Below are positions 1 to 23,217 of a DNA stretch of 64,000 nt, piece by piece. The DNA is from Anoplopoma fimbria (lineage: Eukaryota; Chordata; Actinopteri; Perciformes; Anoplopomatidae), in contig NC_072469.1 in the NCBI RefSeq assembly GCF_027596085.1, positions 20,918,781-20,982,780 of the forward strand, given 5' to 3'. The notes below the pieces were generated by a model. It had not been told where the DNA came from. It saw only the letters and a program-made list of their open reading frames with translations, and made no database searches. A program made the translations under genes and the position numbers. Position 1 is the stretch's first letter, and every line of letters begins with the position of its first letter.

Positions 1-1680
1 TAATGTAACACAAGGTAGCAGACCTGCTGCTTCAACCTGACCCCAGGGCTAAAAACTGGACAGAACATTTGACTTAACGCTGACTAAAGGCCTTCCTTCA
101 TTTTTCCACTCTCCCACTATCAGAAACTACATCAATACACACACACATGCCAAAATGCTTGCTTCAGTGCTATAAAAGCCTGGAAGGAAACAGACAGAGG
201 GAGAGTTAGAGGCTGTCTGCAGTGATCGGGAACAACAGGCAGCTGTGGAGTTACAGTGTGCTCACTGAATTTGCTCTAACTGATTCGACAAATGAATCAA
301 CAAAACAAAATGGTGTAATGTGCATAAAGACAGATAAATGTTAAAAAACATTGCCATTTGAGGTGTCTGTTACAGTACTGTGTTATGCTACAGTTCCCTC
401 ACGTTGTGTCATCATCATAAACAGTGTCTGCGGTCGGTGGACTGACTCGAGTTGCCTCCAAGCGTGGGAGGACCAAAGAGCTCGAGTCTGCACCCATACA
501 GGCCCATTGCTCAGCATTCCCACTAGCTTGACTGGATTATTAGATAAAGGGGAGAGTAATGGTGCACATCCACATTAAGAGCAGGCAGGAGGCTGGACAT
601 GGCTGATGTAGAGAGGAGGGGGGGGGGGTGGAAAACCCAACTTGAAATGTCTGGCAAGTAGAAACATTGATCTCTTTAAAATGCTCTGAATCCTCTGCCG
701 TTAGTTTTCCCAGACTGCCCAGCCTGGAAGTGTAGAAACCCCCACACAGGGGAATGTTTTCTCATCTAGAAGCTTTGCATGAACACAAATCAAAATAAAG
801 AGATGCTGGTCTTGCAAACTACGTTTTACATATATTACAACTGAGCAATGTAGGCATCCATGTAACACCTAGCATTAATGTATAATGCCAGGAACACTGT
901 GACTCATTTGTTAATGCCGAAGCTCGCACTAAATCAGTAATTGTGTGGCAAACGGTTGGTGAGGTCGGGATATTTATTACACGATTCCTCCATTTCGTTG
1001 TGCTTACCTGAAAGAAATGCATCTAATTACATTTCCCGTCATGCTGACAAAAGAGGCCTCCAGTGGAAATACTAAGGCAGGCTACTACGTTTACATTAAA
1101 GCTATACGCACCAAGATCGGTTCTTTGCAGGAATGATGGCCATATATATATACGCAGGGAAAAGTCACTGTAATTGAGCAGTCCAGCAATTTGGATATGG
1201 CTTCCTTTTATGAGCTTGTGCTAAGTGTCTTTGCTGTACAATTAGACTCGTAACTCATCGTAAACAAAAGAGGGTCAGGGCAGGACAAAACCTTCTGGCT
1301 CAATATCAAGGATGAAATGTTCTACTGGATTAATATAAATGATAGCCCACAGTAAGCAAAAATCCAACCGAGGATATTTCAGGTGTCAAGATTCCTGTAG
1401 GTGTACACATACAGCATGAAGTCTTGCAAGATCTTGGGCCCTGGAGGCTCACCTGTGACAAGCAGAGCATCAGATAGAACTGGACACAAACTAAGTCCCT
1501 TCCTTTTCCTCTTAGGACGTGGGCACTCAAGCACAAGACACGCAGTACCACAAAGAAGCCACTGCATTAGCCAGTGTCCTTTTTGTTTTGACTATTTCAT
1601 TCATTATTCATTGGGAAATGTTTGCAAAGATCCAGCTCAGCATCCCAAGGCGTAACTTACATGACTGCATCTCTTAAATC

Positions 1681-1713
1681 TCTCTCGCTCTCTCTCTCTC
1701 GCTCTCTCTCTCA
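1681..1713. repeat. TC-rich simple repeat
   Basis: An interrupted (TC)n tract inside the kcnb2 intron. A GA-rich tract about 200 bases to the right (about 1902-1946) is roughly its complement, so the two could pair, but the match is imperfect. Confidence 0.8.
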
Positions 1714-2801
1714 GGGCTTTCCTAACCCTGGCCCGTATTCCCAATGCGAGCACGACTGTTATAGCTGATGAATGTAATCCTAGCTTGATTGACCCTGCTG
1801 AAAAGGTCGGTCCTCTCATGCGTAACCTTTATTTAAGGGCAAAAAGGGCCATAGGTGCTATATAGCAGCGCAATGGGGTCTAATATCTGATTAAGGCAGA
1901 GCACGAGAAAGGGAGAGAGAGAAAAAGACAGAGAGGGAGAGAGAATGTGTGTATGCCAGAAGACTCTGTGATTGCATTTGACAAAGGGCTCAGGTTGCTT
2001 TGTATAAAAGCGGATGGCTGTGTACCAGCCCAGTAATGGCATTTCCTTGGTCAAGGGCTTTCAAGGGTTCTTACTGCACGGTGCGTGCCCCTTAAAAGGT
2101 TTCCCTGACCTTGGGGAGCTGCCATCTGACGGTCGACGGCCCCGGCAGTCCATTTCCAAATGTTCTCTCAGCTGTAGATAACCACAGCGCGATCGCAAGG
2201 GTGAGCCATTAGAGTCCCGTTCAAGTTCTCCAGGTAGAGCACTAAGCGGAATGTCAATTTGAATTAGGGTGGGATTTCCCTTTAAGGTTTCACAGGCTTC
2301 CCCCACACGATAGTGAACAGGTCAGCAGTACTCAAGTGTTTCTGGAGAATGACTTTGACTGTACTGAAGAGGTAAATCACTCTTAAATATCACAGAGCGT
2401 ATCAAATCACCCCACTGCTGTCACCTGATTTTGCCTTGAATAAGATAGAGGCAGCCTCCTTGTAATTGATTCTTGTGATATACAGCTAGAGGCGGAATAC
2501 GATTATTAAGATGAGGTGGGATCCTTGTCAATCACAAATCACTGGTTGATTCAGAGTAAACAGGCCATGTAGGAATAATACAGGAAGGAAAAAAAAAACA
2601 TATCTAGCAGGCTTATAAAGTGATCTGAAAGTTATGTAATCAGTATTGTATGTATCATATATCTTTCCCATTTTTAAAGCTGAATACTGCTCTACTAGCA
2701 GGATTTCAGAACTGCCTCAACCCTGCACAACACGTACAAATATCAGGAGATCCCTGATATCCCACAGAGAGGATTATCATACACACAAACATATACGCAT
2801 A

Positions 2802-2808
<7 letters not shown>

Positions 2809-2874
<66 letters not shown>
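2809..2874. repeat. (CA)n microsatellite, about 33 units
   Basis: Uninterrupted AC dinucleotide array of 66 bases in the kcnb2 intron, preceded by imperfect units. The histidine/threonine and cysteine/valine open frames it creates are not genes. Confidence 0.97.
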
Positions 2875-2879
<5 letters not shown>

Positions 2880-3922
2880 GACACACAGACAGGACACTGA
2901 GTTTATGATCCTGACATGGAATATAAACCCGGCCCTGCCCTGCACTACCACGATGATGAGATCAGCAAACTGGAGACCAAAGGTAAATTACCAGTGATTG
3001 GATTTAAGCAAGGGTGACCTTACTAATTGGGGAGCGAGTCAGAGTGGGGTTTGGATGAGGAGGAGGAGGAGGAGTCAAAAAAGAGATGTCATCATGTTAC
3101 CAGGGGCAGCCTGGACATTGCTACACCATCATCTGATTTGTTTATGATTCATCATGTACATATGAAAACTGCACAAAACTGATGCAGCAGTCCTAAACAT
3201 GTGGTACGTGGGGAGAAGCATTGATGACTACCTCATCAAACAGCATATATTGTCTCAAAGTTAGTATAGTAAACAGCTCTAGGAACAACAGTTTTCATTG
3301 ATGCACCTGCAACCAACTTTTGCCAGGATTTCGCTGTCTCATCCAATCAGTGAGGAACACTGACACATAATAGCACTGCATGAGAAACAGACTTGACAGA
3401 TCTCCACAGACTTACTTTATCCTTACAAAGAAAGCAACACTAGTACAAGCTGACGCACCTGGCAATTATTTTGTCAAAGCAAATAAAGTCTAAATCTAGC
3501 TCCTGCAGTGATTCGGCTACTAATTTATCACCGCCAGAACTATACATTTTATTTTTACAATTTTTGCATATCACACTCCTACTTCCAGTCCTCATGTTCT
3601 GCTTCTGTTCATCCATTACACGCACACAAATTGTTACCCAAATGCTGTAGCTTTCTCTATATTTAATCCATCTCTAACAACTGTTGCTACTTACAAAGAT
3701 GGAAAGCAGACAGATGGCACAGGAAACCTGATGAGAGTACAGTGCACGCCTGTTGAAGATTCAAATTAACGAACTGGTGGTTATTTCTTAACAGGTGGGA
3801 GTAGGACTTTAATAAGGGTGCTTGTAATGCGTTGTGATCAAGGCAGAGTGTTCGGCTTTGAATGTGATCGGGAAATGTGAGATGGGGGCGGTGTGATCAC
3901 ACTTCCAGTTTCGGTTCCCTAC

Positions 3923-4507
3923 CTTGGCAGCCACCGAGGAGCCGGGCTTCTCCAGGAGATCCCACAGCTTCTTCCTCTTGTCTGGGCAGCAGGTGTTGTC
4001 AAACTCTATCTCACCCTCTCTCTCCCTCATTGTCTCTGCCTCCCTCCGCAGCTCCTCATTCATCTGCTCTTTTTTCTGGTGGTAGCGGGCCTGGCAGCAG
4101 GACTCCAGGTAGATCTCGTCAATCCCCCAGTAGTCCAACTCCTGGCCAAAAGAAAGAGCACACATCTCCTCCATCATGTGTAGTTTGCCCGTGCGGTAAA
4201 AGTTCAGAATGGAGGTGAAGGCCCCCGGGTGCCGGTCGAAGAAGTATTCATTTTCGTTCAGGCTGTAGTCGTCGCACACTTCCATCAGGGACTCATGGGT
4301 GTTGCAGTCTCGAAGCTTGCCGAGCCGGGTCCTGGGTAGCCTGTCCAGGGTCCGCCAGAGGACCTCGTGGTTCAGACCCCCAACGTTAAGGCGGACTCTA
4401 CGGGAGCGGGCTTTGGTGCGGATGATTTCGATGGGCTCCGGGGGCAGGGAGGGAGTGGTCCGGGTGTTGGTGGGCTTGAGCCCTGCTGGTCCAACCTTCT
4501 CAGCCAT
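3923..4507 (-). CDS. kcnb2: kcnb2 first coding exon (Kv2.2 N-terminus)
   Basis: The exon encodes the first 195 residues of a Kv2-family delayed-rectifier potassium channel alpha subunit, a plasma-membrane protein that assembles as a tetramer. The start ATG (4505-4507) has a strong context (ACCACCATGG). The peptide opens MAEK and has LPPEP near residue 21, then the T1 tetramerisation domain from about residue 36 ([20 protein letters not shown]) to about 145. The zinc-binding HX5CX20CC pattern is present at H110, C116, C137 and C138. The exon ends [12 protein letters not shown] and is followed by a GT donor (complement of 3921-3922) in phase 0, the usual Kv2 junction. The MAEK start and NVGGLNHEV (rather than NVGGLAHEV) favour KCNB2 over KCNB1, as does the trpa1 neighbour. 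The gene is partial only because the window ends. Confidence 0.95.
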
Positions 4508-4542
4508 GGTGGTGGAAAAAGGAGACTTATTGGGGAAGAAGT
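4508..4542 (-). other. kcnb2: kcnb2 5' UTR part of coding exon, with acceptor
   Basis: On the minus strand a long T-rich tract ends in an AG (complement of 4543-4544), 35 bases before the start codon. It looks like a 3' splice site, which would make 3923-4542 one exon with a short 5' UTR joined to an upstream noncoding exon. This rests on the splice signal alone. Confidence 0.45.
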
Positions 4543-5591
4543 CTCAAGATGACAAAAAAAAAAAGTCAAAAAGATTTTTACTATGTTGGATCCTCTTTAG
4601 GCAAGTCCCTCCATGGCTGAGGAAAAAAAAGAGACAGCTTGTTAACATCATTTGTTATGCTGTGGAAGCATTTTTCAAGGCAATAACATAAATCAGCTCT
4701 TTTCAAGCAGCACTAAAACAGTCACCTGTTACTGATTGTCAGTTGAAAATAGTAACAACTGTGCAGTGTTATTGATCCCTTTCATCACATTTCTAAGTGG
4801 GCAGGATCAATGATTTTGTTTTAACAGTCAATATGGCTGCTTTGATTTGCACTCCACTCCAGCACTGTTGTGGTTGTAGTGAGGCGATGAACTCCTGCTG
4901 GATGCAGCCCCGTCGGTCAAAAACGGGACTCAATGGCAGGTCAGGAAGCAAATGAAGTGAAAGAAGCCTCCAAACGCATGTTCTTAATGGAGGAGCCGCG
5001 TGTGAAGGCTATTTCTGGAGGCTCATTTAACTTATTTTCGAATATCTTTTCCCTTGCCACTTCTAGGCAATTATAATCACATTTTCTGACAAATATAAAT
5101 TGCACATGAAAAGATCCACTGTGTGGTATTTTTAATTTTAACAGAATAATTGAAATGACCCCACACTGGGATAAGTCCTTAATAATATATAAAAAAAAAG
5201 TTGTAAACATTTGAGCAGCCAGGTTCCCATTATAATTAGGAATAGGGCTCACCATTGTGCATAATTGAGATAAGCAGATGTTTTTGAACGCAACAGTTTT
5301 AGTGACATTTGACACATTTATTTGTACCAAACATTGGCCACAAAAAAAACAAATTTTGCAATGAACATGGGCTAAAATGAGTAGATATAGGGCATCACAT
5401 TGATAATCTGTATGTCTTGACTTAATAAATCCTAAAGCATTGCATCCTGTAACGCTACAACCTTGTTTTTTGGATTTCAGTAAGATTTTTCAAACCCAAA
5501 CACCTTCTGTGTGGATTCCAGTTCAGTGTTCCACTCTGTTCAAAGTGTCCGAATAAAGAGGGACATGTCACAGAGAAATAGTGTCTCTCAC

Positions 5592-5635
5592 CTTGCCGAG
5601 ATAAACCACCTTTTGCATGCAAACTCCTGTTGTTC
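5592..5635 (-). other. candidate noncoding kcnb2 exon
   Basis: On the minus strand a pyrimidine-rich tract ends in CACAG (complement of 5636-5640). It is followed by 44 bases ending CGGCAAG and then GTGAGAG, a near-consensus donor. Position and strand suit a 5' UTR exon spliced to 4542. No homology supports it; transcript data would be needed. Confidence 0.35.
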
Positions 5636-5639
5636 CTGT

Positions 5640-6110
5640 GGGAGTAGAGGATGGAAGCAAGGGAGCAGGGATCCCCTTTTAGTCGACTGAAGACAGCTCT
5701 CCGCGGACGCCTCGCAGAGAACGCGTGTCCCACATTTTGTTGAAAATGAGAAGGATGAAGAGAGAGAGGTGAGAACAAGAAGATGAGAAAAAAAAAAAAA
5801 AAAAAATGAATGTCTTCCTCTACAGATAATCAGCAGGAAAGACCCAGCTCTGTGTCTCCATCTGTGGGGAAAAAGAGTCCAGCCTTCATCCCAGAAAGCT
5901 CGCAGTGTGCAGACAGGACTGGCTCACTGGAGCTCTGCTGCAGACAGGAACGGGAAGGAACGGGAGGGAACGGGATAAGAGAGCTGCGAGCGTCCCACTG
6001 CACACTACACAAGCGGGCTGCGACACATCCGAGAGGGGGGACAACCTATACATGCAACTGGATGGCAGATCATATATATATATATATATCATATATATTA
6101 TATAATTGCA
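5640..6110 (-). promoter_or_regulatory. possible kcnb2 promoter region
   Basis: The block has a small CpG cluster (about 5695-5735), a GGAACGGGA-type repeat near 5945-5975 and a TA-rich run (6071-6105) that would sit upstream for a minus-strand transcript. Its place above the candidate noncoding exon makes a promoter plausible. No firm TATA box or start site can be fixed, and the TA run may be a simple repeat. Confidence 0.25.
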
Positions 6111-6224
6111 TTTGGAGATGTGTGACTTGAACCTGTGGTAGGAGCAGCAGGGTGAAGTTGATGAAGAGATATCATAACATTAGGCTGTTGCTACAAACAC
6201 ACACTTACACACACATAAACAAAA

Positions 6225-6234
<10 letters not shown>

Positions 6235-6304
<70 letters not shown>
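6235..6304. repeat. (CA)n microsatellite, about 35 units
   Basis: Pure CA array of 70 bases. The unique bases just to its left (ATAAACAAAACTCTCTC) recur just left of the next CA array at 6499, so the flank itself is duplicated. Confidence 0.97.
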
Positions 6305-6306
<2 letters not shown>

Positions 6307-6370
6307 TATAGATCATCTGTCAGAGGACAAAGAAAAGAAGCATTTGAAAATCAGCAGATCAGTTTGGCTG

Positions 6371-6486
6371 GTAGAAGAAGTCACATGGTGACAGATGAGA
6401 TGTCTTGATTGATAATCATTAATTGATTAATAATCATGTTTTTTATTGCTTGCATGTTCGAAATAAAGACAATCAATCAATCATAA
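6371..6486. repeat. possible interspersed-repeat 3' end with AATC tail
   Basis: AT-rich stretch ending in AAATAAAG followed by three or four AATC units. Short tandem tails of this kind end many fish LINE and SINE copies. No coding part is visible, so the family cannot be named. Confidence 0.3.
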
Positions 6487-6492
6487 ACAAAA

Positions 6493-6498
<6 letters not shown>

Positions 6499-6576
<78 letters not shown>
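6499..6576. repeat. (CA)n microsatellite, about 39 units
   Basis: Pure CA array of 78 bases. It is followed at once by a 55-base unique segment that also follows the array at 6828-6915. Confidence 0.97.
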
Positions 6577-6578
<2 letters not shown>

Positions 6579-6631
6579 CCATAACCTTTATCTATGGAAT
6601 TTGAATCCCCATAAATGCTGGTTTTGAAGTG
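6577..6631. repeat. direct repeat A, copy 1
   Basis: Fifty-five bases starting GGCCATAACCTTTATC and ending TTTTGAAGTG, identical by eye to 6916-6970. Each copy directly follows a CA array, so array and flank were duplicated together. Confidence 0.93.
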
Positions 6632-6639
6632 CTAAATGG

Positions 6640-6826
6640 ATGGTGCTGTACTGCACGAAAAATGAACTAAATAGACTTTTCTTTAAAAAGGCTGAGCAGA
6701 TTTAAGCTAGCAAGATGTGTTTCCTTTCATGTAAAATGGCTTTGTGTGTGGTGAAAGAGGTGGAGAGAGAAAAAAATGTGGTGGAGATTTACAGTGAGCT
6801 TGTCTGCAGAAAGGAGAGAGCAAATG

Positions 6827-6831
<5 letters not shown>
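6640..6831. repeat. direct repeat B, copy 1
   Basis: About 192 bases starting ATGGTGCTGTACTGCACG that recur at 9264-9457 with only a few substitutions and a two-base length difference in a GA/A run. This copy ends exactly where the CA array at 6828 begins. The other copy continues into unrelated unique DNA. Confidence 0.93.

Positions 6832-6915
<84 letters not shown>
6828..6915. repeat. (CA)n microsatellite, about 44 units
   Basis: Pure CA array of 88 bases lying between repeat B copy 1 and repeat A copy 2. Confidence 0.97.
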
Positions 6916-6917
<2 letters not shown>

Positions 6918-6970
6918 CCATAACCTTTATCTATGGAATTTGAATCCCCATAAATGCTGGTTTTGAAGTG
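6916..6970. repeat. direct repeat A, copy 2
   Basis: Second copy of the 55-base segment at 6577-6631. It diverges abruptly after TTTTGAAGTG into sequence not seen at the first copy. Confidence 0.93.
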
Positions 6971-7126
6971 TTGGTGGCAAATGGGATTAGGTGCACACTT
7001 TGCCACATTGTGAAATGACCATGAAGTGTCATGTTGCTTCTGATTGCAAATGCACAGTAGCGCCAGGGCTGTAGAATATCCTCTAAAAACTGATAGAACA
7101 TGATATTAAACTTAAATTACTCCCCC

Positions 7127-7128
<2 letters not shown>

Positions 7129-7200
<72 letters not shown>
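7129..7200. repeat. (CA)n microsatellite, about 36 units
   Basis: CA array of 72 bases, the fourth long array within 1 kb. It is followed by a G interruption and a few more CA units. Confidence 0.97.
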
Positions 7201-7207
<7 letters not shown>

Positions 7208-8670
7208 ATTAGGTTTCTCTCTCACACACTAGCAGCCATTACAAGTAAAAACAGCTAAAAACCTCAAAGGTGACAACTAACCAATCATTTGAAAATGTTC
7301 TATTTGACCCACAACAAGTAACCTGATGCGAGAGGAAGGCCCGACCCTTTTTCTTGACCACTTGAGAAAGCAGTAAGCCTTATTGCCTCCTCAAACACCA
7401 TCTTATCTACAGTATCAATGCATAATGATCTCTACACTCCCTCGTCAAAAATGAATAAATGGAGATATTAAATTATGTATCCCTTTTTATATCTTAGATC
7501 GGTACCTGCACGGCTAGAGTGTTCTCTCTTCTCTCTCTACCCTTCACTGTAATACTTATTATGAATGGAGTTCAATACACCGATATTTCCTTGTAGAGCT
7601 TATGTGTCAGTTGAAAATTTCCCCTTAGCCAAGCGTTTTTTTTTTTTCCCAGAAATTTGATTATACGCTGCATACATGTAATTGATTTCCTTGCCATGTT
7701 CCTTCCTTCCAGTGACAAGTGATCAATAATGCAGCATTGGCTAACCGGAGCCTCAGTGTGCACGTATATTGTGTCTTAACTGTGTGGCCACTGCTCTTCG
7801 AAGGTCGTAGGCGTTTGCACTGTCCAGAGTGTCACGTGTGGTTCTGCAGATATACAGACAGAGAATCCTACACCATATTTCTGGCCATCACATATGGACC
7901 TGATGAATTATTTAAATGTGACTTCAGGACTGTTGAGCACATATAGGCTCTTTGCCATGCAAATTTGATTTGAATACGGGTTCACTTATAGGAGTTGTGT
8001 GAGAATATGGATCCAAGAAGCAAAACCTGAAGTTGAGTTTTTCGGAAAAAAAGCACAATGTTTACTAGATTAAGTTTTGACACTTATTTGACAGTACTCA
8101 GGAGTAGTGAGGCATCTCCCTGACCCCTAATTGACAGACGGAAATTATTCTCTTGAAGACAACAAAACTCCTGATGACCGTTGTAAATAACAGAGGGTGC
8201 CGAGAAATGATAAAGAGCAATTGACTGTGTCCCCTGTCATTGATTATTATCAAACTGGGAGCCAATTAGCCACCCTATGAGTCATGACGTGTGAGGTAGC
8301 AGTGATGCAGTTACAACATAATGAGCAGAGCAGGATTGTGCACCACGGCAAATGTGTTGTGTGGAGTAATGTCATACTTTGTGCAGTAGATGCCTCCAGC
8401 TCCATACTACCACCATCTGCATGCACGGGTACACCAGGGAGTTGAAGCCAGAACAGATCCCACCATGTGGGTGGAATAACTCTAGTTAGCAGCTTGATAT
8501 CTGTAATCACTAACTTTCCATATAGATATGTTTTGATGCACTGCAGTTTACAAAAGACCACAAAATGTTTTATTTTTCCTAGAGGGTGTTCATAGAGATG
8601 AGGTTGTGTAGTTTTTTATGGGTTTTTCTAATTCCTGTGAACTATGTAGGCATGTGTGCTTGTGTGGGTT
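7208..8670. other. intergenic DNA, nothing recognised
   Basis: Unique AT-rich sequence between kcnb2 and trpa1. The open frames are short and carry no family signature. No repeat or RNA gene is recognised. Confidence 0.6.
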
Positions 8671-8684
8671 GTTGCCATAGCAAC
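8671..8684. promoter_or_regulatory. RFX-type X-box palindrome
   Basis: GTTGCCATAGCAAC consists of two RFX half-sites (GTTGCC and AGCAAC) two bases apart, matching the well-known X-box bound by RFX factors in promoters of cilia genes and others. It lies 167 bases before the exon-like open frame at 8851. Binding is inferred from sequence only. Confidence 0.5.
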
Positions 8685-8850
8685 CCAAATTGTAGCATCA
8701 TGCTCAAACGCTTTGGCCGATGGAGTCAGATGGACTTGCGAGCTAACATGGCTGACAGTGATTGAATCAACTGTTTGGGTCAATTAACCTTTGCTGTCTG
8801 TATTCATCAGAATATATTATTCACCCTGACAGCGGTAATGTGATGTGATA

Positions 8851-8931
8851 ATGGAGACTAAATACTACGCAGAAGATGAATACAAGTTATACTGCATGAG
8901 AAGACGAAGGACAATGAAGAGGAACTCAAAG
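8851..8931 (+). other. exon-like short open frame with splice donor
   Basis: An ATG with A at -3 and G at +4 opens 27 codons (METKYYAEDEYKLY, then an arginine-rich stretch) that end exactly at AAG followed by GTGAGG, a near-consensus donor. A stop codon lies just upstream in frame, so the ATG would be a true start. I recognise no family and cannot see a matching next exon, so this may be chance. Confidence 0.25.
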
Positions 8932-9263
8932 GTGAGGAGGCAACCTAACACCTAACCTTTGGCTTCTCTCTTCATAAGCATGTTCCCATTCATTCCAGTC
9001 CAAAAAGGGTTGCCTGACTACGCCGGCTGCCTCATCCCTGAGCCGTCACTGCCTGCTGTATTTTCCCTTTCCAATTTGTCATAAAATGTGTCCACTTCAT
9101 CATCCAAACAACACCGTGGACACACTCGCACCCCACAGCTCCTGCTTCTGACGCTGACAGCACATAAGACAGACACGCCATCATCTGCTCATAACGCCTT
9201 CATTAGAGAGATACACTAGCTACTGTATATTTGTTTAGAGATGTATCGGGCTCTCAAAGTATA

Positions 9264-9457
9264 ATGGTGCTGTACTGCACGAAAAATGAACTAAATGGAC
9301 TTTTCTTTAAAAAGGCTGAGCAGATTTAAGCTAGCAAGATGTGTTTCCTTTCATGTAAAATGGCTTTGTGTGTGGTGAAAGAGGTGGAGAGAGAGAAAAA
9401 AATGTGGTGGAGATTTACAGTGAGCTTGTCTGCAGGAAGGAGAGAGCAAATGTCACA
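9264..9457. repeat. direct repeat B, copy 2
   Basis: About 194 bases nearly identical to 6640-6831. Because it runs on into ordinary unique DNA rather than into CA units, it is the likelier source copy. Confidence 0.93.
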
Positions 9458-9768
9458 TTCATTTAAATTACAATAATAACAATTCAATCAATGTGGGACA
9501 CCGTTCTATTAATGGAAAGCTTACTTGTAAAGAATAAAAAAAGACTGAGTTGGGCAAGGTTAAAAATACAACCAAGCCTTCTCTCCCCCTCTATTCCTCT
9601 GCGGCAGCCGGTGCATGGTATTTAAGAACATCCTTTTCAAAGGTGTCATTTATTATTCTGTGAAATTGAAAGTTGGGGAAGGCCCATGACTGCGCTCGGT
9701 GGGAGGCCACCAACTGTGAGCTTTAAGACTTTATAAGTATGCCTTGGCTCAGTACAGTATGTACAAAT

Positions 9769-9791
9769 GTGTGTGTGTGTGTGTGTGTGTG
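9769..9791. repeat. short (GT)n tract
   Basis: GT dinucleotide run of 23 bases. It is the longest clean dinucleotide array in the window that reads GT rather than CA on the plus strand. Confidence 0.9.
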
Positions 9792-22079
<12,288 letters not shown>

Positions 22080-22092
22080 AGACCCCATACAA

Positions 22093-22900
22093 GTGTGTGT
22101 CAGTGCATTGCTGCGTGCTTGACTGACATCTCGAAGTGGATGGCGACACACCACCTGAAGCTGAACCTGGACAAAACCGAGCTACTCTTCCTCCCGGGGA
22201 AGGGTTGCCCGCACCGAGACCTGTCCATCACCATTGATGATGCCGTGGTGACGCCAACTCGGACTGTGAGGAATCTGGGTGTGACCCTGGACGACCAACT
22301 GTCGTTCTCAGCAAACATTGCATCGGTCACACGCTCCTGCAGATTCCTCCTCTACAACATCAGGAGGATTCGCCCCTTCCTCACTGAGGAGACGGCGCAG
22401 GTGCTCATCCAGGCTCTGGTCATCTCCCGCCTGGACTACTGCAACTCACTACTTGCTGGAGCCCCGGCGTCGGCCATCAGACCTCTGGAGCTTGTCCAGA
22501 AAGCTGCAGCACGTCTGGTGTTCAATCGCCCCAAGTTCTCTCACACAACTTCCCTTCTCCGTTCTCTACACTGGCTCCCTGTAAGAGCTCGCATCCAGTT
22601 TAAGACTCTGGTGCTAGCCTACAGGGCAGTGAAAGGAACAGCTCCTTCCTATCTCCAGGCCTTGGTCAAGCCCTACACCCCCGCCCGACCACTTCGCTCT
22701 GCTGCCTCGGGCGATTGGTTGCCCCGTCGCTCAGAGGTCCCTGCGGCCGATCCACCCGGTCACAGCTTTTTTCTGTCCTGGCCCCTCAGTGGTGGAATGA
22801 ACTCCCCACTGACGTCAGGACAGCAGAGTCGCTGCCCATCTTTAGGCGCAGGCTGAAAACTCACCTCTTCAAGAAGTACTACCCTGAGCCTTCCTCGTAG
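22093..22900 (+). pseudogene. L2 reverse transcriptase C-terminal fragment, frameshifted
   Basis: About 270 residues from the region after the RT catalytic core. Familiar L2 blocks appear in order: HHLKLNLDKTELLFLPGK, NLGVTLDDQLSF, LVISRLDYCNSLLAG, HWLPVRARIQFKTLVLAYRA, then WWNELP and RRRLKTHLF. The frame shifts by one base near 22709, after which the conserved ending is read in another frame to a TAG at 22898-22900. There is no catalytic acidic motif in the fragment. It is a decayed genomic copy, not a host gene. Confidence 0.85.
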
Positions 22901-23192
22901 CACTTATTGCACTCGTATTAGTTGCTGCACTTATTGAATTTGTATTTGTTTACTGCACTTATCCTATTCGTAGTAGTTTGTAGCACTTACTATATTCGGA
23001 TTAGTCTGTTGCAATTATTGTTTTCGTAGTAATTTGCCTCTGCACTATACTTTTGCTCTGGTTTATGCTTTGAGATGCTTGTTTAAGAAAGGAGATGCAC
23101 TTATGACTTCTGGTGACTAGTAGTTCTCTTGAATACCTATGTTGAATACACTTCCTGTAAGTCGCTTTGGATAAAAGCGTCTGCTAAATGAC

Positions 23193-23217
23193 TGTAATGT
23201 AATGTAATGTAATGTAA
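23193..23217 (+). repeat. (TGTAA)5 LINE tail
   Basis: Five tandem TGTAA units at the 3' end of the L2 copy. L2 elements end in short tandem repeats rather than poly(A), which fixes the right edge of the insertion. Confidence 0.9.

Larger units (their letters stand above)
1..3922 (-). other. kcnb2: kcnb2 first coding intron (partial)
   Basis: This is the part of the kcnb2 intron next to the first coding exon, read on the minus strand. It begins at the GT donor just below position 3923 and runs off the left edge. No potassium-channel transmembrane sequence is seen here, so the large second coding exon (S1-S6 and C-terminal tail in this family) lies outside the window. Contents are a TC-rich tract, a GA-rich tract, one long CA array and otherwise unique AT-rich DNA. 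The stretch 2040-2300 has more CpG and GC than its surroundings and could be a conserved noncoding element, but that is only an impression. Confidence 0.8.
22080..23217 (+). mobile_element. 5'-truncated L2-clade LINE
   Basis: The left part encodes the C-terminal portion of an L2-type reverse transcriptase. It is followed by a 3' UTR of about 290 bases ending GATAAAAGCGTCTGCTAAATG and a pentanucleotide tail. That 3' end and short tandem tail are typical of L2 LINEs, which are abundant in teleosts. The catalytic RT core and the endonuclease are missing, so the copy is dead on arrival. The left edge is approximate, set where coding similarity starts. No target-site duplication was identified. 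Confidence 0.85.

Noticed and set aside
2646..2951. Open frames of His-Thr and Cys-Val repeats on both strands over the CA array (also at 6.2-6.9, 17.1, 50.5 and 58.1-58.8 kb)
   Set aside because: They are translations of CA microsatellites and have no conserved sequence outside the repeat.
2907..2985. Exon-like plus-strand stretch after the CA array, ending AAAG then GTAAAT
   Set aside because: Stops lie just upstream in the most protein-like frame, the only acceptors are inside repeat sequence, it is antisense to kcnb2, and no family is recognised.
3877..4218. Plus-strand open frames opposite kcnb2
   Set aside because: They are shadows of the T1-domain exon, whose minus-strand frame has clear Kv2 homology and splice signals.
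4299..4691. 130-codon plus-strand frame across the kcnb2 start
   Set aside because: It is antisense to the kcnb2 exon and its 5' UTR, with lysine runs from poly-A sequence and no homology.
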